Below, one piece after another: positions 1 through 9,802 of a stretch of DNA of 34,734 nucleotides. Below the pieces are notes generated by a model. That model ran no database searches. It worked only from the letters and a program-made list of their open reading frames with translations, and was not told where the DNA came from. How positions within the stretch are numbered: position 1 is the first letter of the stretch; the number at the start of each line of letters is the position of its first letter. The DNA comes from Sulfurovum sp. GTDB taxonomy: Bacteria > Campylobacterota > Campylobacteria > Campylobacterales > Sulfurovaceae. The DNA lies in NCBI GenBank assembly GCA_027029065.1, contig JALVGO010000184.1, positions 1 to 34,734 of the forward strand, written 5' to 3'. The translations under genes and the position numbers were made by a program.

Positions 1-167
1 ACCCGCCACCGTTTGAAGAAGAAGTTACCCTTCGTAACAGACTTGGATTTTCTCCGTTTGACCTCTCCGCTGTCATTGTCACGGAGGAGATACCGAAGAA
101 CAAAATAGAACTGCTTATTCAAAGCGAAACCTACAGTGATGTTCAGGAGAAACTTCTCAGTATATAG
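1..167 (+). CDS. conserved hypothetical protein, C-terminal fragment
   Basis: An open frame enters from the left edge (first full codon at 3) and ends with TAG at 165-167, giving about 54 residues that begin [16 protein letters not shown] and end EKLLSI. I recognise no domain. In Campylobacter and Helicobacter a conserved hypothetical gene of unknown function also precedes fabZ, so this is probably that gene, but this rests on position only. It ends 70 bases before the preferred fabZ start and is likely cotranscribed with it. The N-terminus is outside the window. Confidence 0.6.
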   Translation, partial: PPPFEEEVTLRNRLGFSPFDLSAVIVTEEIPKNKIELLIQSETYSDVQEKLLSI

Positions 168-237
168 GCATCTTCTCTCAACCGTTTTTTACCAACTGTT
201 AGATAAAATAGGTGAATTTTATGCTAAAGGTTTTCAC

Positions 238-687
238 GTGTTGTACAATGTTGTTGATATTCAAAAAATTCTCCCCCACCGATACCCTTTCCTTCTGGTT
301 GACCGTATCACCGAACTGAAGGAAGGTGCATACATCGAAGGCTACAAGAACGTCTCTATCTCTGAACCTGTCTTTCAGGGACACTTCCCCGGACACCCTA
401 TCTATCCTGGTGTCATGATCATCGAAGGGATGGCGCAGGCAGGCGGCGTACTGGCATTTAAGAGTATGGATGATGCTTCCCAGGAGGCGATCGAGAACAA
501 AGTGGTCTACTTCATGAGCATTGACAAAGCAAAGTTCCGTTCACCCGTAACACCGGGAGATCAACTCGTATACAAAATCGATGTGATCAAAAACAAAGGT
601 GCGGTATGGCATCTCGATGCAAAAGCCTATGTTGATGACAAGCTTGTCGCACAGGCGGAACTCAAAGCCATGATCGTGGATAAATAA
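238..687 (+). CDS. fabZ: 3-hydroxyacyl-[ACP] dehydratase FabZ
   Basis: Cytoplasmic fatty-acid synthesis enzyme that dehydrates 3-hydroxyacyl-ACP to trans-2-enoyl-ACP. The hot-dog-fold signatures are clear: [13 protein letters not shown] near the N-terminus, HFPGHP with His49, and YPGVMIIEG with Glu63. These are the catalytic His/Glu pair, and their numbers match those of Pseudomonas FabZ when GTG 238 is used as the start. An ATG at 136 is in frame, but it would overlap the upstream gene and add 34 residues unlike the family. GTG 238 has AAAGG seven bases upstream and gives 149 residues, the usual length; TTG 241 is the alternative. The gene ends two bases before lpxA, so the two are one transcription unit linking fatty-acid and lipid A synthesis. 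Confidence 0.93.
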   Translation: MLYNVVDIQKILPHRYPFLLVDRITELKEGAYIEGYKNVSISEPVFQGHFPGHPIYPGVMIIEGMAQAGGVLAFKSMDDASQEAIENKVVYFMSIDKAKFRSPVTPGDQLVYKIDVIKNKGAVWHLDAKAYVDDKLVAQAELKAMIVDK

Positions 688-689
688 GT

Positions 690-1469
690 ATGCCCGATAT
701 TCACCCAACCGCAATTGTTGAAAAGGGTGCCGTACTTGGTGACAACGTCACTGTCGGTCCCTTTGCCTATATCGGTCCGAAGGTCTCCATTGGTGACGGC
801 ACAACAGTAGCTTCCCATGCTGTGATCGAGGGGAACACAACGATCGGAAAACACAACCGTATCTTCCCCCATGCCGCAGTCGGTACGATCCCGCAGGATC
901 TCAAATATGACGGCGAGGATAGTGAACTGATCATCGGTGACCACAATACCATACGCGAATTTACCCTGCTCAATCCGGGTACCAAGGGCGGCGGTATGGT
1001 TACAAAAATTGGAAACCATAACCTGCTGATGGGGTATGTCCATCTCGGACACGATGTCATTCTTGGAGACCACTGCATCCTTGCCAACGGTGCGACACTT
1101 GCAGGGCACGTAGAACTTGGCAACCATGTGGTCATTGGAGGGCTGACACCGGTACATCAGTTCGTACATATAGGCGATTATGCCATGATCGGCGGGGCGA
1201 GTGCCGTTGCACAGGATATACCACCATACTGTCTTGCAGAAGGGAATCGTGCTGTCCTCAGAGGGCTGAACCTCACCGGACTCAGACGCAAGATAGAGCG
1301 TGACGAGATCAATGCACTCAAGAGCGCCTACAGAGAACTTTTTGAACAGGGACAGCCGATTCAGGAGGTTGCACAGAGACTCTTTGAGTCCGATACATCC
1401 CCATATGTCAAAGCACTCTGTATGTTTATCAAAACATCCAAACGCGGTATCCCGTTTACCAGAAAATAG
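690..1469 (+). CDS. lpxA: acyl-[ACP]--UDP-N-acetylglucosamine O-acyltransferase LpxA
   Basis: First step of lipid A synthesis: transfer of a 3-hydroxyacyl chain from ACP to UDP-GlcNAc in the cytoplasm. The first 190 residues are imperfect hexapeptide repeats of the left-handed beta-helix type (for example AVLGDNVTVGPFAYIG), followed by an alpha-helical C-terminal part. Residues 118-121 (HLGH) correspond to the HIAH motif whose second histidine is the catalytic base in E. coli. Length 259 is typical. ATG 690 follows the fabZ stop by two bases. fabZ and lpxA share the 3-hydroxyacyl-ACP pool, and the pair is adjacent in many Gram-negative bacteria. Confidence 0.95.
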   Translation: MPDIHPTAIVEKGAVLGDNVTVGPFAYIGPKVSIGDGTTVASHAVIEGNTTIGKHNRIFPHAAVGTIPQDLKYDGEDSELIIGDHNTIREFTLLNPGTKGGGMVTKIGNHNLLMGYVHLGHDVILGDHCILANGATLAGHVELGNHVVIGGLTPVHQFVHIGDYAMIGGASAVAQDIPPYCLAEGNRAVLRGLNLTGLRRKIERDEINALKSAYRELFEQGQPIQEVAQRLFESDTSPYVKALCMFIKTSKRGIPFTRK

Positions 1470-1506
1470 TATACTGAAAAAATAACCAAATATATGAGGA
1501 AAAAAT

Positions 1507-2730
1507 ATGTCAATTAAAGCTTGCAGTTTCTGTGCTGCCTTTGAGAGCGAAGAAAATCCGCTGATTGCGGGAGAACATGCCTATATCTGTTCCAACTGTG
1601 TCATCTCTGCCTACAAGATCCTCTTTGGAGAGGAAGAGAGCGAAGAGAACAGCTACGATCCGCAGACCCATGTGCTCTACACCCCCAAAGAGATCCATGC
1701 CCTGCTCGATGAGTATATCATCGGTCAGGAGAATGCCAAAAAGACACTCGCTGTCGCTGTGTACAATCACTACAAACGTATCTTCCGGGAGACTGAGCAG
1801 GAGAACGATACCCAGATCACCAAGTCAAATGTGCTTCTGATAGGACCGACCGGATCAGGAAAAACACTCTTGGCACAGACCATTGCACAATTTCTCAATG
1901 TGCCCATAGCCATTGCCGATGCAACCAACCTGACCGAAGCGGGCTATGTCGGTGAAGATGTCGAAAACATTCTGACAAAGCTGCTGATGGCAGCTGACGG
2001 TGATGTCGAACGTGCTCAGCAGGGGATCGTCTTTATCGATGAGATCGACAAGATCGCCCGTATGGGAGAGAACCGCTCCATTACCCGTGATGTCTCCGGA
2101 GAAGGGGTACAGCAGGCACTCCTCAAACTTATCGAGGGTTCCGTGGTCAACATTCCGCCAAAAGGCGGCAGAAAGCACCCCAACCAGGACTTCATCCAGA
2201 TCGATACCTCAAACATCCTCTTCATCTGCGGCGGTGCCTTTGACGGTCTCAATGACATTCTCAAACGAAGACTCGGTGCCAATGTACTTGGATTCGGACA
2301 GACAAAACGCTCCAAGAAAGAGGAGGAGAACCTGCTGCCTATGGTCGAAGCCGATGATCTGGTGGCCTACGGACTCATCCCGGAACTGATAGGCCGTCTG
2401 CATGTCTTTGCGACACTTGAAGAGATCACCAAAGAGGATATGGTACGCATTCTTGTAGAGCCGAAGAACTCTCTGGTCAAACAGTATCAGAAACTCTTTG
2501 AGATTGACCATGTCACCCTCTCCTTTGAGGAGGAGGCACTCTCGGCGATCGCACAGAAAGCACTTGACAGAAAAACCGGTGCCAGAGGACTGCGTTCGAT
2601 CATGGAAGAGACACTTTTGGATATTATGTATGAGCTTCCCGAACTTGAGGGGTATGAGGTGATCATCACCGAAGATGTCGTAAACAATCATGCCAAACCG
2701 CTCTACATCAAAGATAAAAAATCAGCATAG
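1507..2730 (+). CDS. clpX: ATP-dependent Clp protease ATP-binding subunit ClpX
   Basis: AAA+ unfoldase that feeds substrates to ClpP. It has an N-terminal zinc finger (Cys6, Cys9, Cys28, Cys31), Walker A GPTGSGKT at 113-120, the pore loop in GYVGEDVE, Walker [13 protein letters not shown], the RKH loop in [10 protein letters not shown], and the sensor-2 region [14 protein letters not shown] near the C-terminus. The length of 407 residues is normal. A GAGG ribosome site lies just before the ATG. It follows lpxA by 37 bases; no clpP is in the window. All key motifs are intact. Confidence 0.96.
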   Translation: MSIKACSFCAAFESEENPLIAGEHAYICSNCVISAYKILFGEEESEENSYDPQTHVLYTPKEIHALLDEYIIGQENAKKTLAVAVYNHYKRIFRETEQENDTQITKSNVLLIGPTGSGKTLLAQTIAQFLNVPIAIADATNLTEAGYVGEDVENILTKLLMAADGDVERAQQGIVFIDEIDKIARMGENRSITRDVSGEGVQQALLKLIEGSVVNIPPKGGRKHPNQDFIQIDTSNILFICGGAFDGLNDILKRRLGANVLGFGQTKRSKKEEENLLPMVEADDLVAYGLIPELIGRLHVFATLEEITKEDMVRILVEPKNSLVKQYQKLFEIDHVTLSFEEEALSAIAQKALDRKTGARGLRSIMEETLLDIMYELPELEGYEVIITEDVVNNHAKPLYIKDKKSA

Positions 2731-2747
2731 CAAAAGGATGAACGATC

Positions 2748-3782
2748 ATGTTTAAAAAACTTTTGGGTATTTTCTCCAACGACCTTGCGATCGACCTCGG
2801 TACCGCCAATACACTGGTACTTGTCAAAGGACAGGGCATCAGTATCAACGAACCTTCCGTCGTTGCCATTCAGTATGACAAACACGGACAGCAGCATATC
2901 CTCGCTGTAGGACAGGAAGCCAAGGATATGGTTGGTAAAACACCGGGGAACATCCGTGCCATTCGTCCTATGAAAGACGGTGTAATCGCTGATTTTGAAG
3001 TGACCGAAATGATGATACGCTACTTCATTGAAAAGGCGCACAAGCGTAAAGGCTTCTTCTCCCCGCGTATCATCATCTGTGTCCCCTACGGACTGACACA
3101 GGTTGAGAGACGTGCCGTCAAAGATTCTGCCGAAAATGCGGGTGCACGCTATGTCTACCTCATTGAAGAACCTATGGCGGCAGCGATCGGTGCCGGTATT
3201 CCGGTCAAAGACCCCAACGGAAACCTTGTGGTCGACATTGGAGGCGGTACCACAGAGATCGGGGTAACCTCTCTTGGCGGACTGGTACAGAGTAAATCGA
3301 TCCGTGTTGCCGGTGACCATATCGATCAGGCAATCGTCGATTATGTCAAAAAGAACTTCAACCTGCTCATCGGTGACCGTGTCGCTGAAGAGCTCAAGAT
3401 CAAAATCGGTACTGCTATTCCGCTTGAGGAAGAACTGGCCACAACCGTTCGCGGACGTGACCAGGTAGAGGGCAGTCTTACCTCCATTGAGATCACCTCC
3501 GAACATATCCGTGCAGCAATGAAAGACTCCATAGAGCAGATCGCAGATGCACTCAAGGATGTCCTTGAGCACACACCGCCTGAACTTGCCGGAGACATTG
3601 TTGAAAACGGTATTGTCCTCACAGGAGGCGGTGCACTCATACGCGGTCTGGACAAATACCTTTCAGATGTTGTCAAACTCCCCGTCTATATTGCAGAAGA
3701 TCCGCTTCTTGCTGTAGCAAAAGGTACAGGAAAAGCGCTTGATGAGATAGACCTCCTCCAGCAAATGGCGTATGAAGACTAG
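2748..3782 (+). CDS. mreB: rod shape-determining protein MreB
   Basis: Bacterial actin that organises lateral cell-wall synthesis at the inner face of the membrane. Actin-fold nucleotide motifs are present in order: DLGTANTLV (phosphate 1) near residue 17, VVDIGGGTTEIGV (phosphate 2) near 160, and LTGGGALIRGLDKYL (adenosine) near 290. The N-terminal segment MFKKLLGIFSN is amphipathic, as expected for membrane attachment. Length 344 is typical. It follows clpX by 17 bases, and its last 11 bases overlap the start of mreC, so the two are translationally coupled. Confidence 0.96.
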   Translation: MFKKLLGIFSNDLAIDLGTANTLVLVKGQGISINEPSVVAIQYDKHGQQHILAVGQEAKDMVGKTPGNIRAIRPMKDGVIADFEVTEMMIRYFIEKAHKRKGFFSPRIIICVPYGLTQVERRAVKDSAENAGARYVYLIEEPMAAAIGAGIPVKDPNGNLVVDIGGGTTEIGVTSLGGLVQSKSIRVAGDHIDQAIVDYVKKNFNLLIGDRVAEELKIKIGTAIPLEEELATTVRGRDQVEGSLTSIEITSEHIRAAMKDSIEQIADALKDVLEHTPPELAGDIVENGIVLTGGGALIRGLDKYLSDVVKLPVYIAEDPLLAVAKGTGKALDEIDLLQQMAYED

Positions 3783-4836
3783 GATCATCATAATCATCAT
3801 ACTCCTGCTCATTCTGGGAGTACTGCTGACTCGCAACGATGAGCGTATTACCGACACCCTCTTGAGTGTCATCAACCCCATTAAACAGAACTACAAAGCG
3901 TTGACACAGGAGCTTGAAGACAAAGGTCACAGCTACCTGTTTCAAAAAGAATCCATAGAGAAACTGACCAAAGAGAACCGTATTTTAAGAAAGCGGCTGC
4001 TTGAACAGACCCACTATATCCGGCAGGTAAAAGACATTTACAGTGTACTTCCGCGCCTTAGCAGACTTCCTGTCAAAAGCATCTCCCTTACCAATACTAT
4101 CTCCTATGTCAAACTCAACAGCTTTTCAAGAATTATTCTGACAAAACCCAAAAACATACATGAGAACCATATCTACGGACTGATACAGGACAGTGTTGTT
4201 GCCGGGATCGCACTGGTACACAACAATCAGCTCTACGGCTATCTGACATCCGATGAGCAGTGCCGGTTTACCGTTTTTATCGGAAAAGAGAAGGCTCCGG
4301 GTATCGCAATAGGGCTTGAAAAACACACCATGATTGTCAAATTTATCCCAAAATGGCACAAGATCAAAAAAGGAGACAAGGTAGTCACATCTGGACTGGA
4401 TGAAATCTTCTTTGCCAACCTTCCGGTGGGCATCGTCACCAAAGTTGATATCCAGAGTGCCTACAAAGTTGCCTATATCAAAACCTATGCCGATATATTC
4501 CACCCCCGGATATTTTTTCTAATCAACGATGCTGCACCGACACTGACAAAGGGCTTTGATGCTAATACGACCGACATCCCTGTCTGCATACCCAGACCGG
4601 AAGTCATAACAGTAGAATCAAACAGCACACTTGAAACCACGCTTGCTGTTGAGGATGAGAACACAACGGTATCCTCTATCTCAAGTATTCCCCAGCGTAT
4701 CGACCAGACACAAGAGGAACGCATTGAGCCTGAAGTACCTCAGGAACAGCATATAGAGCCAAAACCCGCACCAAAACCTCATAAAAAAAGACACAAATAC
4801 AAAAGAGCTGCTCCGCAAACACTCGACCTCTTCTAA
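3772..4836 (+). CDS. mreC: rod shape-determining protein MreC
   Basis: Periplasmic partner of MreB in the elongasome. It has one N-terminal membrane segment (residues 4-20, very Ile/Leu-rich), then a coiled-coil stretch (about 45-80), then the beta-rich MreC domain, which includes GDKVVTSGLDEIFFANLPVGIV. The final 80 residues form a low-complexity tail rich in Glu, Pro, Lys and His, ending HKYKRAAPQTLDLF. That tail is longer than in many MreC proteins, and it makes 354 residues overall. The start overlaps the mreB end. No mreD is seen next to it. A hairpin terminator begins 20 bases after the stop. Confidence 0.92.
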   Translation: MKTRIIIIIILLLILGVLLTRNDERITDTLLSVINPIKQNYKALTQELEDKGHSYLFQKESIEKLTKENRILRKRLLEQTHYIRQVKDIYSVLPRLSRLPVKSISLTNTISYVKLNSFSRIILTKPKNIHENHIYGLIQDSVVAGIALVHNNQLYGYLTSDEQCRFTVFIGKEKAPGIAIGLEKHTMIVKFIPKWHKIKKGDKVVTSGLDEIFFANLPVGIVTKVDIQSAYKVAYIKTYADIFHPRIFFLINDAAPTLTKGFDANTTDIPVCIPRPEVITVESNSTLETTLAVEDENTTVSSISSIPQRIDQTQEERIEPEVPQEQHIEPKPAPKPHKKRHKYKRAAPQTLDLF

Positions 4837-4856
4837 ACAGCTTCTCCAAAGCCTTG

Positions 4857-4896
4857 CCAAAACACCCTGATTTAAGGGCGTTTTTGGTCTCTTTTT
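4857..4896 (+). terminator. intrinsic terminator after mreC
   Basis: CCAAAACACCCT (4857-4868) pairs with AGGGCGTTTTTGG (4875-4887), with a bulge and one mismatch, and is followed by TCTCTTTTT. It closes the fabZ-mreC operon and separates it from the carB promoter. Confidence 0.75.
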
Positions 4897-4898
4897 AC

Positions 4899-4904
4899 TA
4901 TAAT
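4899..4904 (+). promoter_or_regulatory. -10 box of the carB promoter
   Basis: A perfect TATAAT, preceded by T-rich sequence, with no clear -35, as is usual for sigma-70 promoters in Campylobacterota. It lies 29 bases before the carB ATG, implying a leader of about 23 bases that contains an AAAGG ribosome site. Confidence 0.65.
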
Positions 4905-4933
4905 ATCGAACTAAAATTCAAAGGTATTTCTCC

Positions 4934-7900
4934 ATGCCAAAACGCGAAGATATCAAAACCATTCTCCTTATCGGATCAGGCCCTATCGTTATCGGACAGG
5001 CTTGTGAATTCGACTATTCAGGTACACAGGCTGCAAAGACACTCAAAGAGCTCGGCTACCGTGTGGTACTCATCAACTCCAACCCTGCAACCATCATGAC
5101 AGACCCGGAGTTTGCACACAGAACCTATATTGAACCGATCAATGAAGAGGTGATCGAGAAGATCATCAAGAAAGAGAATGTCGATGCCATTCTGCCGACC
5201 ATGGGAGGACAGACAGCACTCAACGTTGCCATGAGTATGCATGAAAAAGGGATGCTTGAAGGCGTGGAGTTCCTCGGTGCGAACCCAGCTGCTATCAAAA
5301 AAGGCGAAGACAGACAGGCATTCAAAGAGGCGATGATCAAGATCGGTATGGATCTGCCTATCTCCCAGTATGCCTACAATATGGACGAGGCACTTGATGC
5401 TGCCAAGAAGATCGGATTTCCACTGATCATCCGGGCATCCTATACCCTTGCCGGAGGCGGTTCGGGTGTGGCGTACAATATGGATGAATTCAAAGAGATC
5501 GTCCAGAACGGTCTGGAAGCTTCTCCTATCTCAGAGATCCTTATCGAAGAGTCACTGCTTGGCTGGAAAGAGTATGAGATGGAGGTTATCCGTGACCGTG
5601 AGGACAACTGTATTATCGTCTGTTCCATTGAAAACTTCGACCCGATGGGTGTGCATACTGGCGACTCCATCACCATCGCCCCTGCCCTGACACTGACAGA
5701 CAAAGAGTACCAGCGTATGCGTGACGCTTCTTTTGCTATCCTCAGAGAGGTCGGTGTCGATACGGGTGGATCGAATGTACAGTTCTCCATCAACCCCGAG
5801 ACCGGACGTATGATCGTCATCGAAATGAACCCGCGTGTAAGCCGCTCCTCTGCACTGGCATCCAAAGCGACCGGATACCCTATTGCCAAAGTCGCAACCC
5901 TGCTTGCTGTAGGCTTCACACTTGATGAGATCACCAACGACATCACCGGTACTCCCGCCTCCTTTGAGCCGGTCATCGACTACATCGTTACCAAACTGCC
6001 GCGCTTTACCTTTGAGAAGTTCCCAATGGCAGACTCTACACTCACCACTGCTATGAAGTCAGTCGGAGAGGCAATGGCAATTGGACGTACATTTAAAGAG
6101 TCGTTCCAAAAAGCGCTTTGTTCACTTGAAACAGGACTTACAGGATTTAATGAAATCAAATGTGACGGAGAAACACTGGTGCGCGAAATTCGCCGTCCTA
6201 ACGCTCAGCGTATGCTCTATGTCTATGAGGGGCTTAGACGCGGTATGAGCGTTGATGCTATTTTTGACCTCTGCAAAATCGACCGCTGGTTCCTCTACCA
6301 GCTCGAAGAGCTCGTTGCCCGTGAAAAACAGATGGATGTTGCCATGCTCTCCGATGCAACACGCCTTAGAGAAGCAAAAGCGGACGGATTCTCCGATGCC
6401 TACATTGCCGAAGTGATCAATAAAAAAGAGGGACTCACCCTTACTGAGAACGACATCTACAATGCCAGAGAGAAACTGGGCATCACACTGGAGTACAACG
6501 AAGTCGATACCTGTGCAGCAGAGTTCAAAGCCCTCACCCCCTACCTCTACTCCACTACCAACATCACCTCACTCCCTCAGCACTCAGCGCTCAGCACTCA
6601 GCACTCCGAAAACCGCAAGGTTTTGGTCATCGGTGGCGGACCAAACCGTATCGGTCAAGGGATTGAATTTGACTACTGCTGTGTACACGCCTCATTCGCA
6701 CTCGAAGATATGGGTATCGAGTCGATCATGTACAACTGCAACCCTGAAACCGTCTCTACAGACTACGACACCTCCGATATTCTCTACTTTGAGCCGATCG
6801 ACTTCGAACATGTCAGAAGTGTTATCGAACTGGAAAAACCCGATGGGGTCATTGTCCACTTTGGTGGTCAAACACCACTAAAACTGGCAAAAAACCTTAC
6901 TGCCATCGGTGCAAAGATCAGTGGTACCAGTGCCAAAGTGATCGACCTTGCCGAGGACAGAGAGCTTTTCAGTAACTTCATCAAAGAGCTTGGACTAAAA
7001 CAGCCTGACAACGGTACTGCCTTTGCAAAAGATGAAGCGATGGCAATCGCCAACCGTATCGGCTACCCGGTACTGATCCGTCCAAGCTTTGTTCTTGGCG
7101 GACGCGGTATGCGTACGGTGTACAACGATGCTGAATTGCGTGAGTATCTTGATGAAGCGGTCAGCGTCTCCAACGAAGCACCGGTACTCATCGACAAATT
7201 CCTTGACAATGCCATAGAACTCGATGTCGATGCAATCTGTGACGGTGAGGATGTCTATATCGGTTCAGTTATGCAGCATATCGAAGAGGCGGGTATCCAC
7301 TCCGGTGACTCTGCCTGTTCACTGCCGCCGGTAAGTATCTCTGAATCACTTGTCGAAGAGGTCAAAGTGCAGACAGCCAAGATTGCTCTGGGACTTGGAG
7401 TGGTTGGACTGCTGAACATCCAGTATGCGATCCACAGAGGTGAGATCTACCTGATTGAGGTCAACCCGAGAGCTTCCCGTACGGTACCGTTCGTCTCCAA
7501 AGCGACAGGGGTACCTCTGGCAAAAGTCGCAACACGTGTCATGATACAGGGCAACCTCAAAGAGGCACTCAAGTACTACGACACCTTCGGTGTGGTCAAC
7601 TTTGACAAAAAGATCATGGAGCCGATCCTTAAAAACCATGTAGCGGTTAAAGAGGCGGTATTCCCATTCAACAAACTTCCGGGATCTGACCTCATTTTGG
7701 GACCTGAAATGAAGTCAACAGGTGAAGTAATGGGGATCAGTGAGAACTTCGGTATGAGTTTTGCCAAGTCACAGTTTGCCTCCAAAAACAACATTCCTCT
7801 GGAAGGAAAACTCTTCCTCTCCCTGACAGAGATAGACAAACCGGCTGCGGGTGAGATAGGAAAAATGTTCGTACAGTTGGGCTTCGAGATCGTTGCGACT

Positions 7901-8203
7901 TCCGGAACACACGCGGCACTGGAAGCCGCAGGTGTCCCTTCAACCAAAGTGCTCAAGATCAGCGAAGGACGTCCGAACATCGATGATATGATCAAAAACG
8001 AAGAGATCGCACTGGCAATCAACACCAGCGACAACAAAGCAAGCAAGAGTGATGCCAAGATCATCCGCCAGTCCGTACTTGCCAACAATGTCGCCTACTT
8101 TACAACCATTGCCGCGGCAAGAGCCACCGCCCTTGCAATTGCTGAGCTTAAAGCACATGACGGCTGTCTTGACCCAAAAGCACTTCAGGACTATCTCTCC
8201 TAA
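4934..8203 (+). CDS. carB: carbamoyl-phosphate synthase large subunit CarB
   Basis: Makes carbamoyl phosphate from bicarbonate, ATP and ammonia supplied by CarA, for pyrimidine and arginine synthesis. It has two homologous halves, each opening with a nucleotide-fold segment ([20 protein letters not shown] near residue 11 and [19 protein letters not shown] near 564) and each carrying an ATP-grasp domain with glycine-rich loops and a metal-binding EMNPR or EVNPR segment. The C-terminal allosteric domain (MGS fold) contains [14 protein letters not shown]. At 1089 residues it is slightly longer than the E. coli enzyme (1073). The extra length includes a heptamer-encoded [10 protein letters not shown] segment (549-558) exactly at the boundary between halves. 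carA is not in the window. The gene has its own promoter. Confidence 0.96.
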   Translation: MPKREDIKTILLIGSGPIVIGQACEFDYSGTQAAKTLKELGYRVVLINSNPATIMTDPEFAHRTYIEPINEEVIEKIIKKENVDAILPTMGGQTALNVAMSMHEKGMLEGVEFLGANPAAIKKGEDRQAFKEAMIKIGMDLPISQYAYNMDEALDAAKKIGFPLIIRASYTLAGGGSGVAYNMDEFKEIVQNGLEASPISEILIEESLLGWKEYEMEVIRDREDNCIIVCSIENFDPMGVHTGDSITIAPALTLTDKEYQRMRDASFAILREVGVDTGGSNVQFSINPETGRMIVIEMNPRVSRSSALASKATGYPIAKVATLLAVGFTLDEITNDITGTPASFEPVIDYIVTKLPRFTFEKFPMADSTLTTAMKSVGEAMAIGRTFKESFQKALCSLETGLTGFNEIKCDGETLVREIRRPNAQRMLYVYEGLRRGMSVDAIFDLCKIDRWFLYQLEELVAREKQMDVAMLSDATRLREAKADGFSDAYIAEVINKKEGLTLTENDIYNAREKLGITLEYNEVDTCAAEFKALTPYLYSTTNITSLPQHSALSTQHSENRKVLVIGGGPNRIGQGIEFDYCCVHASFALEDMGIESIMYNCNPETVSTDYDTSDILYFEPIDFEHVRSVIELEKPDGVIVHFGGQTPLKLAKNLTAIGAKISGTSAKVIDLAEDRELFSNFIKELGLKQPDNGTAFAKDEAMAIANRIGYPVLIRPSFVLGGRGMRTVYNDAELREYLDEAVSVSNEAPVLIDKFLDNAIELDVDAICDGEDVYIGSVMQHIEEAGIHSGDSACSLPPVSISESLVEEVKVQTAKIALGLGVVGLLNIQYAIHRGEIYLIEVNPRASRTVPFVSKATGVPLAKVATRVMIQGNLKEALKYYDTFGVVNFDKKIMEPILKNHVAVKEAVFPFNKLPGSDLILGPEMKSTGEVMGISENFGMSFAKSQFASKNNIPLEGKLFLSLTEIDKPAAGEIGKMFVQLGFEIVATSGTHAALEAAGVPSTKVLKISEGRPNIDDMIKNEEIALAINTSDNKASKSDAKIIRQSVLANNVAYFTTIAAARATALAIAELKAHDGCLDPKALQDYLS
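6570..6605 (+). repeat. heptamer array inside carB
   Basis: Four direct copies of CAGCACT (the second reads CAGCGCT) run without gaps over 6578-6605, preceded by a related CACTCCC at 6570. The array is in frame and codes for a hydrophilic linker between the two synthetase halves. It is the same type as the arrays at 32092 and 32197. Confidence 0.85.
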
Positions 8204-8212
8204 ACCTTCTTT

Positions 8213-8240
8213 GAGGCTCCTGACACCTTGGAGCCGTTTA
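8213..8240 (+). terminator. possible weak terminator after carB
   Basis: GGCTCC (8215-8220) pairs with GGAGCC (8230-8235) across a 9-base loop, followed by GTTTAC, with a T-run only about 15 bases later. The position fits, but the poor U-tract makes this uncertain. Confidence 0.4.
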
Positions 8241-8396
8241 CAAACTTCACCTTTTTTCTCCATATTATAAGTAAAAGCTAAGATTATGTTATTTTTCTGT
8301 TAACTTTTTTCCACTATCATTGCGCTAAACATTATCTATTGTTATATTTATATGATATTCAACCTATAAAACAGCAATAGCAGCGCAAAGGACTAT

Positions 8397-8960
8397 ATGC
8401 ATAAGGCATCCTCTTTATACTACCGTTTTTCATGTAAGCTGTGCGTTATAGCACTCTTTGTTCTGATGACAACCGTCATTGCATCGGCAGATGCCGCACT
8501 GGCAAAAGAGGCCGGTATGAGTACCAAACAGATGCAGAAGATCATCGACAAAGTCATCAAAATTGAGACTACCACCGGAAAATATACGGCACACAACAAA
8601 AAGAGCGGTGCCTACGGCCGCTACCAGATCATGCCAAAGACTGCCCATGCCTATGCAAAAAAACTTCATATCCCCTACAGCAAGTGGAAACTCCCTAAAA
8701 ATCAGGACAGAATTTTTCATGCAATCCTCAAAGACAATATCCGAAGCCTAAAAAGACACGGTATCAAGATCAGTGCTTTCTCAATATACGGCACACATCA
8801 GCAGGGTGCCGGAGGGTTCCATGCCATTATGAAAAAGAAGCATCTGAGTAAGAAGCTTGAGCGTAACCTCAGACACAATCTTCCCAAAGCACTCAGTACT
8901 ATTCCCAAAAGCAGACTCAAACATACGTGGATACGCTACTGGAAGAAAAAGTTTTCATAG
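8397..8960 (+). CDS. secreted lysozyme-like (SLT-type) protein
   Basis: A 187-residue protein with a hydrophobic export segment (about residues 15-33). It then has a lytic-transglycosylase-like core: Glu57 in KIETTTGKY is a candidate catalytic acid, followed by the GAYGRYQIMPKTA block (71-83), the usual 'G.YG..QI.P.TA' signature of lysozyme-fold enzymes. The protein is very basic (many Lys/His), which would suit binding to peptidoglycan or DNA. AAAGG five bases before the ATG supports this start. It is a single gene between carB and the YrdC-like gene. The role in wall remodelling is inferred from the fold only; a phage-type or secretion-associated muramidase is an alternative. Confidence 0.7.
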   Translation: MHKASSLYYRFSCKLCVIALFVLMTTVIASADAALAKEAGMSTKQMQKIIDKVIKIETTTGKYTAHNKKSGAYGRYQIMPKTAHAYAKKLHIPYSKWKLPKNQDRIFHAILKDNIRSLKRHGIKISAFSIYGTHQQGAGGFHAIMKKKHLSKKLERNLRHNLPKALSTIPKSRLKHTWIRYWKKKFS

Positions 8961-8969
8961 ATATTTGGC

Positions 8970-8975
8970 TATAAT
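8970..8975 (+). promoter_or_regulatory. -10 box at a probably leaderless start
   Basis: TATAAT ends only five bases before the ATG at 8981. A start point about seven bases after the box would fall on or within the start codon, and no ribosome site is seen, so the transcript is probably leaderless. Confidence 0.55.
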
Positions 8976-8980
8976 ATCGT

Positions 8981-9415
8981 ATGTTAAACAGGAAAGTATT
9001 TCTTACCCAAACCGATACAACCATCGGGTTCATCTCCCAAAATGCCAAGAGGCTCAGCCAAATTAAAGAGCGTCCGGCAGGAAAGCACTATATCAAAGCA
9101 CTCCCCTCCCTTGCCGCTTTGAAGATGCAGACACGCATCCCCTCACCCCACAAAAACCGTATTAGAAGGGCGAAGAAAACAACCTTTGTCATGCCCAATG
9201 CCAACTCCTATCGGGTTGTACGTGATCCTCACCATACACTGCTGCTTTCACGGCTTGGATGGGCATACACTACCTCTGCAAACCAAAGCGGGAAAGCCTA
9301 TGATGAGCTATTTGCAAAAGAGGCTTCTGATGTTATTGTCTTGCCGCTGCAACAGACAGACACCCCCTCTACAATCCTGAAAATCGGGAAAACACACATC
9401 AAAAGGATACGCTAA
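8981..9415 (+). CDS. short YrdC/Sua5-family protein (TsaC-like)
   Basis: YrdC-family proteins make threonylcarbamoyl-AMP for the t6A base of tRNAs reading ANN codons. The recognisable pieces are LTQTDTTIGF (family PTDT.YGL) at residues 8-17, KERP (substrate-loop Lys/Arg) near 30, TFVMPNAN near 67, and LGWAYTTSANQSGKAYD (family TS.AN.SG) near 93. At 144 residues it is clearly shorter than the usual 180-200. It is basic in the middle (KNRIRRAKK). It may be the t6A enzyme in a reduced form, or a relative with another role. Its stop overlaps the ATG of the HIT gene (TAATG), so the two are coupled. Confidence 0.7.
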   Translation: MLNRKVFLTQTDTTIGFISQNAKRLSQIKERPAGKHYIKALPSLAALKMQTRIPSPHKNRIRRAKKTTFVMPNANSYRVVRDPHHTLLLSRLGWAYTTSANQSGKAYDELFAKEASDVIVLPLQQTDTPSTILKIGKTHIKRIR

Positions 9416-9792
9416 TGTCAGTCATTTACGAAAATGAAAATATCCGTATCGAAATAGAAGAGAGCGAAATTCCGTGGTTAAAGATATTTACCCAGTACCC
9501 CTACAAAGAGATGAGTGAGGTTCCTGCCCACATCAAACTGGAAATCTATGATCTGCTCGATCGTATTGAAAAAGAGATGATCGCCTATTTCAATCCAGAT
9601 AAGATCAATATCGCCTCTTTCGGAAATTATATACCGCATGTACACTGGCATATTATGGCGCGTTTCAGGGAGGACAGCTACTTCCCTGAACCGATGTGGG
9701 GGAAAAAGCAGCGCAATGCAGCATTGAACCTCCCCTCTGTAGCGATATTTTTCAAAGAACTTGCTGCAAAACTTGAAAAAGAGAACCTCTAA
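9415..9792 (+). CDS. HIT-family protein
   Basis: A nucleotide hydrolase or transferase of the histidine-triad type. The triad is HVHWHIMARF with His75, His77 and His79, preceded by the conserved ASFGNYIPH stretch. Length 125 is typical of bacterial HIT proteins. The exact substrate (often AMP-lysine-type or dinucleoside polyphosphates) cannot be read from the sequence. The start codon shares its A with the TAA of the YrdC-like gene, so translation is coupled. The next gene starts 10 bases downstream with its own AAAGGA site. Confidence 0.85.
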   Translation: MSVIYENENIRIEIEESEIPWLKIFTQYPYKEMSEVPAHIKLEIYDLLDRIEKEMIAYFNPDKINIASFGNYIPHVHWHIMARFREDSYFPEPMWGKKQRNAALNLPSVAIFFKELAAKLEKENL

Positions 9793-9802
9793 AGGATCAA
9801 CT

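Noticed and set aside
136..237. N-terminal extension of FabZ from ATG 136
   Set aside because: It overlaps the upstream gene, adds residues unlike the family and has a poorer ribosome site than GTG 238.
2703..3572. 289-residue minus-strand frame opposite mreB
   Set aside because: Antisense shadow of mreB; no ribosome site and no recognisable domain.
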